A DNA stretch of 64,000 nucleotides, taken from positions 56,931-120,930 of the forward strand of contig BGOI01000003.1 in the NCBI GenBank assembly GCA_003569165.1, in the 5' to 3' direction. Both the position numbers and the translations under genes were made by a program. Each line of letters begins with the position of its first letter. Positions within the stretch are counted from its first letter, which is position 1. The notes beneath the pieces were generated by a model. The model did no database searches, had not been told where the DNA came from, and saw only the letters and a list, made by a program, of their open reading frames with translations. The DNA is from Opitutia bacterium. Its GTDB lineage: Bacteria > Verrucomicrobiota > Verrucomicrobiia > Opitutales > UBA953. Shown here piece after piece: positions 60,446 to 64,000 of this stretch.

Positions 60446-61393
60446 ATGCCGAAGCCGCCCCGAGTCCGCCGAGAGACGGTGCCTCCTGACCTCCAGGAGT
60501 CGGTGGACGCCTTTCTGGCCCACCTCTCGCTCGAGCGTGGCGCCGCCAAGTTGACGACGGAGGCCTATGAGTCGGATCTGGTCCGCTTTGCCGCCCACTG
60601 TGGCCGGGCCGGCCGCTCGAACTGGATGGAAGTCTCGCTGGCGGACGTGGATTCTTGGACGCGCGCGCTCGACCGCAAGGGCCACGCTGCCGCCTCGATG
60701 GCTCGCCGACTCTCGGCCGTCCGTTCCTTTTCGGCCCATCTGGTCCGTAGTGGCCTACGTCGCGATGATTTCACCGAGCTCGCCCGCGGCCCGAAGCTCC
60801 GCCGCAAGCTGCCCGGGATGATCAGCGCCGAAGAAGCCGCCAAGGTCGTCTCCGCGCCCGACACCCGCACGCCGCAGGGCCTGCGCGATCGCGCGATGCT
60901 CGAGATGATGTACGGTTCCGGTCTGCGTATCTCCGAACTCTGCAGCCTGGAGATCCAAGCGGTGGACGCCGACTCGGCGCTCGTCCGTGTCACCGGCAAG
61001 GGATCCAAGGATCGCGTCGTGCCCGTCGGCGAGACCGCGCTCGTCGCCTTGCAGGCCTATCTCAAGGCTGGCCGACCCAAGCTCGTCCGCCCGAAGACCG
61101 GGAGTGCTCTCTTCCTGAGCGCCCGAGGCGTCGCGATCTCCCGCAAGACCTTCTGGCTCGGCGTGAAACAGGCGGCTGAGCGTGCCGGGGTCTCCGTGCC
61201 CGTGAAGCCGCACCTCCTGCGCCACGCCTTTGCGACGCACCTGCTCGAGGGCGGCGCGGACCTGCGTTCCATTCAGGAGATGCTCGGCCACGCTGACATC
61301 GCCACGACGCAGATCTACACGTCGGTCGACCGTACGGCCCTGTCGGATGCGCACCGTCGCCACCACCCTCGCGGGCGCGGCAAAGGGCGTTAA
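60446..61393 (+). CDS. xerD: Tyrosine recombinase XerC/XerD family (second of two)
   Basis: 315 aa. Catalytic residues: YGSGLRISELCSL (Arg), GKGSKDRVVPVG (Lys), HLLRHAFATHLLEGG (His-x2-Arg), and LGHADIATTQIYTSVD (His and Tyr). SVDAFLAHLSLERGAAKLTTEAYESDL is the N-terminal core-binding part, typical of XerD. With the gene at 37232 this gives the expected pair for resolving chromosome dimers. Its TAA stop (61391-61393) overlaps that of nuoN on the other strand. Confidence 0.93.
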   Translation: MPKPPRVRRETVPPDLQESVDAFLAHLSLERGAAKLTTEAYESDLVRFAAHCGRAGRSNWMEVSLADVDSWTRALDRKGHAAASMARRLSAVRSFSAHLVRSGLRRDDFTELARGPKLRRKLPGMISAEEAAKVVSAPDTRTPQGLRDRAMLEMMYGSGLRISELCSLEIQAVDADSALVRVTGKGSKDRVVPVGETALVALQAYLKAGRPKLVRPKTGSALFLSARGVAISRKTFWLGVKQAAERAGVSVPVKPHLLRHAFATHLLEGGADLRSIQEMLGHADIATTQIYTSVDRTALSDAHRRHHPRGRGKGR

Positions 61394-62915
61394 CGTCCGA
61401 ACAGGACGAAGAGTCCGCCGATGATCGAGGCTGCGGTGAGCACGCCAATCAGGAAGCGGGTGCCGAACGGAATCTCGAGCGGAGCGAGTTCCTCGTCGGC
61501 GTCGGTCGGTCGGACCACCGCTTCGCGCAGGATCGAGAAATAGTAGTGGATGCTGATCGCGACGCCGATGAGGGCGGCACCGAGAATCCACCAGAGCTTG
61601 GCGGAGACGAGGAGCGTCAGCACGAGCAGCTTGGCGATGAAGCCGAAGGAAGGCGGCACGCCGGCGAGGGAACCGATGCCGAAACCGAGCGAGCTGGCGA
61701 GGAGCGGCGAACGACGGAGCAGGCCGCGGAGCGCGAGCTGCGGACGGCGATGGTCTTCGACGGCCGGCAGCGTGACGAGCGCTTGGGCGGTGAGGAACGT
61801 ACCGATGACGTAAGCGAGGAGGTAGATGACGATGACCTGTTCGACATCGTAACCAAACGCGTTGGCGCCCGGGAGGACGAGCGCGGCGGTGACGGCGGCG
61901 AGGATGAACCCAGCGTGCGCGACGCCGGAAAGCGAGAGCGTGCGCTTCACATCAGTCGTGGCGAGGGCGCCGAGATTGCCGAAGAGGAGGGTCAGGACGG
62001 CGGTGACGCCAAGGAGCGGCGCGAGCTTCACGGCAATCGGCGCGAACGGTCCGGTGGCGAGGAGTACGAGGGTGAACGCGCCGGCGGCCTTGGAGGCCGT
62101 GCCGAGGAAGGCGGTGGTGGGCGTCGGGGCGCCCTGGTAGACGTCCGGAATCCAGGTGTGGAACGGGAAAGCGCCGAGCTTGAAGGCGACGCCGCCGAGG
62201 ATGAGGGCGATGCCGGCGAGCGTGAGGGGCGAGATCGTGTTCGCGACGGATTGGGCGGCGAGGGCGTTGCCAATCTGGGTGAAGTTGAGCGAGTCGGCGA
62301 CGCCGGCCGAGCCGAGCGCACCGTAGACGAGCACGATACCCATCAGGAGCAACGCGGAGCTAAGTCCGCCCGCGACGAGGTATTTCACGCCGGCTTCGAG
62401 CGAGGCTTCGCTGCGGCGGAGGTAGCCGACGAGCACGTAGAGGCCGACGGCAGCCGTCTCGAGCGAGAGGAAGAATGTGACGAAGTGGTTCGACTGCGCG
62501 AGGAGCATGAACGCAGCGGTGACCACCAGCAGTACGTGATGGTAGTCGGCGACGGCGGCATCGCGCTCGCGCAGGAAGCCTTCGGCGACGAAACTCGTCA
62601 GCAAGGCCGACAACAGGAAGACCATGCGAACGCCGTCCGTGGGCAGGTTCTGGCGGAGCAGGCCGGCGAACGAAGCGACGTCGGTCGGCTGAACCCAGGG
62701 TCCGTTGGTCAGCGCCATGATCGCGACGAGGACGAGACCGACGCGAGCGGTGATCGGGATGAGCGAGCGGAGCGCTTTGGGAGGAACATCGCCTGCACGA
62801 GGCGACGAGCGAGAGCCCCGAGACGGCAATCTCGGTTAGGATGGATAGCCAGTCAGCCGGGCGCGGGGCCAGGACCTTGAAGACCGGATCGATATCGGCG
62901 AGGAGAAGGAATCAT
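61390..62915 (-). CDS. nuoN: NADH-quinone oxidoreductase subunit N (complex I), 5' end broken by indels
   Basis: A proton-pumping membrane subunit of the respiratory complex I. The body (from about 62800 down) reads as continuous helices, including LSLETAAVGLYVLVGYLR, AFKLGAFPFHTWIPDVYQGAPTPTTAFLGTASKAAGAF and GVAHAGFILAAVT. Before it, the correct opening MIPSLADIDPVFKVLAPRPADWLSILTEIAVSGLSL begins at 62915, but at least two or three single-base indels (near 62770-62815 and 62890-62905) break the frame. nuoM's stop is 12 nt upstream, the usual nuoM-nuoN order. Repaired size is about 500 aa. Confidence 0.93.
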
Positions 62916-62927
62916 CGGACGGAAAGC

Positions 62928-64000
62928 TTAGCTTTGGGCGGGCTGGGCCGGGGCAGCCTTGACGGGTGCCTTGGCGTTATGTTGCGAGAAGGTGGTGATA
63001 CCAGCGGCGACGGGATTGACGGACTTCGTGATGAGCGAAGGCACGAAGCCAATCGTCAGCGAAGCGCCGAGCAGGACGAAGGCGGCGAAGCGCTCGGCCC
63101 AACCGAGGTCGCCGAAGGGCGCGGAGGCGAAGCGCTTCTCGAGCGCCTCGGAGGCCGGACCGAAGAACGTCGAGCTACGGCGCGGAGGGCGTACACGGCG
63201 GAGATGACGACCGTCGAGGCGACGAGGGCCCTGCAGCCAGAGCGGCTGAGCACGAAGGGCGAGGAAGATGCCGACTTCGCCCCAGAAGTTGCCAAAGCCC
63301 GGGAGGCCAATGGAGGCCATGGTCGCGGCGATGAAGAGCGCTGCCAGAATCGGCGTGCGCGTGGCGAGTCCGCCGAGTTCGTCGAGGCGGTAGGTGCCGG
63401 CACGGGCGCGGACGGCGTTGGCGAGCAGGAAGAGCGCGGCGCAAGAGAGGCCGTGTGCGACCATCAGGAAAGCCGCGGCATCAAGGCCGTCAGCCTTGCC
63501 GGACACGCCGCAGACCCAGATGCCGAGGAAGATCGGACCCATATGGGCGACGGAGCTCCAAGAGAGCAGTTGCTTGAGGTCGCGCTGTGCGAGGCAAATC
63601 AGGCCGACGAGGACGACGTTCGCCACGGCGAACCAGAGGAACCAGGTGCCGAGGGAGCCGCAGTGATGTCGAGGCTGCTGAGGCCGAGGAGGATGATGCC
63701 GTAGAGGCCGAACTTCTTGAGGGCGCCGGCGTGCAGCATCGAGACTGGCGTCGGGGCGGCGGAGTAGCCGGGCGCGGCCAGGAGTGGAACGGGAAGAGCG
63801 AAGCCAGCGTGCCGAGGCCGAGAGCACGAGCGCGCCAGTGGCGGCAGGAATGGACTTCGCGTTCTGGAGGCCGTGCGCAACGCTTTCGAACGTACGCAGC
63901 GCCGTAGTCGACGCCGGAGGCGTCGATGGCGATGAGGATACCGCGAGGGAGGCCATGGCGCCAGCGGTGAGGTAGATGGCCATCTGCATGGCGGCCGGAC
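62928..64000 (-). CDS. nuoM: NADH-quinone oxidoreductase subunit M, partial and multiply frameshifted
   Basis: Only the C-terminal ~350 residues are inside; the start lies beyond 64000. Diagnostic helices appear in different frames: APGYSAAPTPVSMLHAGALKKFGLYGIILLGLSSL, LKQLLSWSSVAHMGPIFLGIW, MASIGLPGFGNFWGEVGIFLA, and LVASTVVISAVYALRAV. Frame changes are needed near 63180, 63245, 63660, 63780 and 63910-63950. These motifs are all conserved in sequence, so the damage is from single-base indels, not decay. The last kilobase of the window is the most error-like region. Confidence 0.88.
   Translation of the reverse strand, partial: PAAMQMAIYLTAGAMASLAVSSSPSTPPASTTALRTFESVAHGLQNAKSIPAATGALVLSASARWLRSSRSTPGRARLLRRPDASLDAARRRPQEVRPLRHHPPRPQQPRHHCGSLGTWFLWFAVANVVLVGLICLAQRDLKQLLSWSSVAHMGPIFLGIWVCGVSGKADGLDAAAFLMVAHGLSCAALFLLANAVRARAGTYRLDELGGLATRTPILAALFIAATMASIGLPGFGNFWGEVGIFLALRAQPLWLQGPRRLDGRHLRRVRPPRRSSTFFGPASEALEKRFASAPFGDLGWAERFAAFVLLGASLTIGFVPSLITKSVNPVAAGITTFSQHNAKAPVKAAPAQPAQS

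Noticed and set aside
61546..62880. A 444-codon open frame opposite nuoN
   Set aside because: Low-complexity Glu/Arg/Gly composition and no start signal; antisense shadow of a membrane-protein gene.

Overview
The window is a GC-rich, gene-dense bacterial chromosome segment. It has about 55 protein genes and no rRNA, tRNA, CRISPR array or prophage that I can see. Gene content suggests Verrucomicrobiota, probably class Opitutia: a long (670 aa) IspG, a COX24/AURKAIP1-type mini-protein beside bL33, Tat- or Sec-exported sugar-isomerase-like and ThuA-like proteins, and an OpcA-like protein after zwf. This placement is inference; no rRNA is present to confirm it.

Layout. 1-6 kb: the tail of an A-type Fe-S carrier gene, tgt, pyrC, small unknowns, a ThuA-like protein and a SerB-type phosphatase. 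6-20 kb: a repeat-rich zone with an exported hydrolase, an ankyrin protein and a fatty-acid hydroxylase, ligA, an intradiol dioxygenase, two exported TIM-barrel proteins, yraN-zwf-opcA and two REP-associated transposases (RAYTs). 20-30 kb: rdgB, coaB, a sensor kinase, ispH, lemA plus an M48 protease, and gpmI. 30-40 kb: ispG, rseP-dxr, queF-xerC-ispE, COX24-like and rpmG. 40-61 kb: mrp, a TolB-like propeller, rpoN, apaG-MBL-amidase, an unusual hydrolase/VTT/ATP-grasp fusion, ruvC, tkt, hisI, an RRM protein, a pterin dehydratase, a UDG-like protein, argA and xerD. 61-64 kb: nuoN and part of nuoM.

Functional links. Four MEP isoprenoid genes (dxr, ispE, ispG, ispH) lie within 15 kb. tgt and queF belong to queuosine synthesis. 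zwf, opcA and tkt serve the pentose phosphate pathway. The gene order is housekeeping, broken up by intergenic DNA made almost entirely of short repeat families.

The most unusual content is in that intergenic DNA. (i) Many palindromes share a GTAGG foot; two subtypes with matching stem changes each flank their own RAYT gene, and several supply the stop codon of the neighbouring gene. (ii) Arrays of an 8-bp unit (NTTTGCAC) sit 13-14 nt upstream of the start codons of four exported-protein genes. (iii) Other tandem families have 6-, 7- and 12-bp units, often as inverted pairs. The most unusual protein is the 851-aa fusion at 48588-51143, whose hydrolase domain has Gly in place of the nucleophile Ser.

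Caution: tgt, ligA, rdgB, dxr, the intradiol dioxygenase and especially nuoN/nuoM carry apparent single-base frameshifts, some in C/G runs. These look more like sequence errors than real gene loss.
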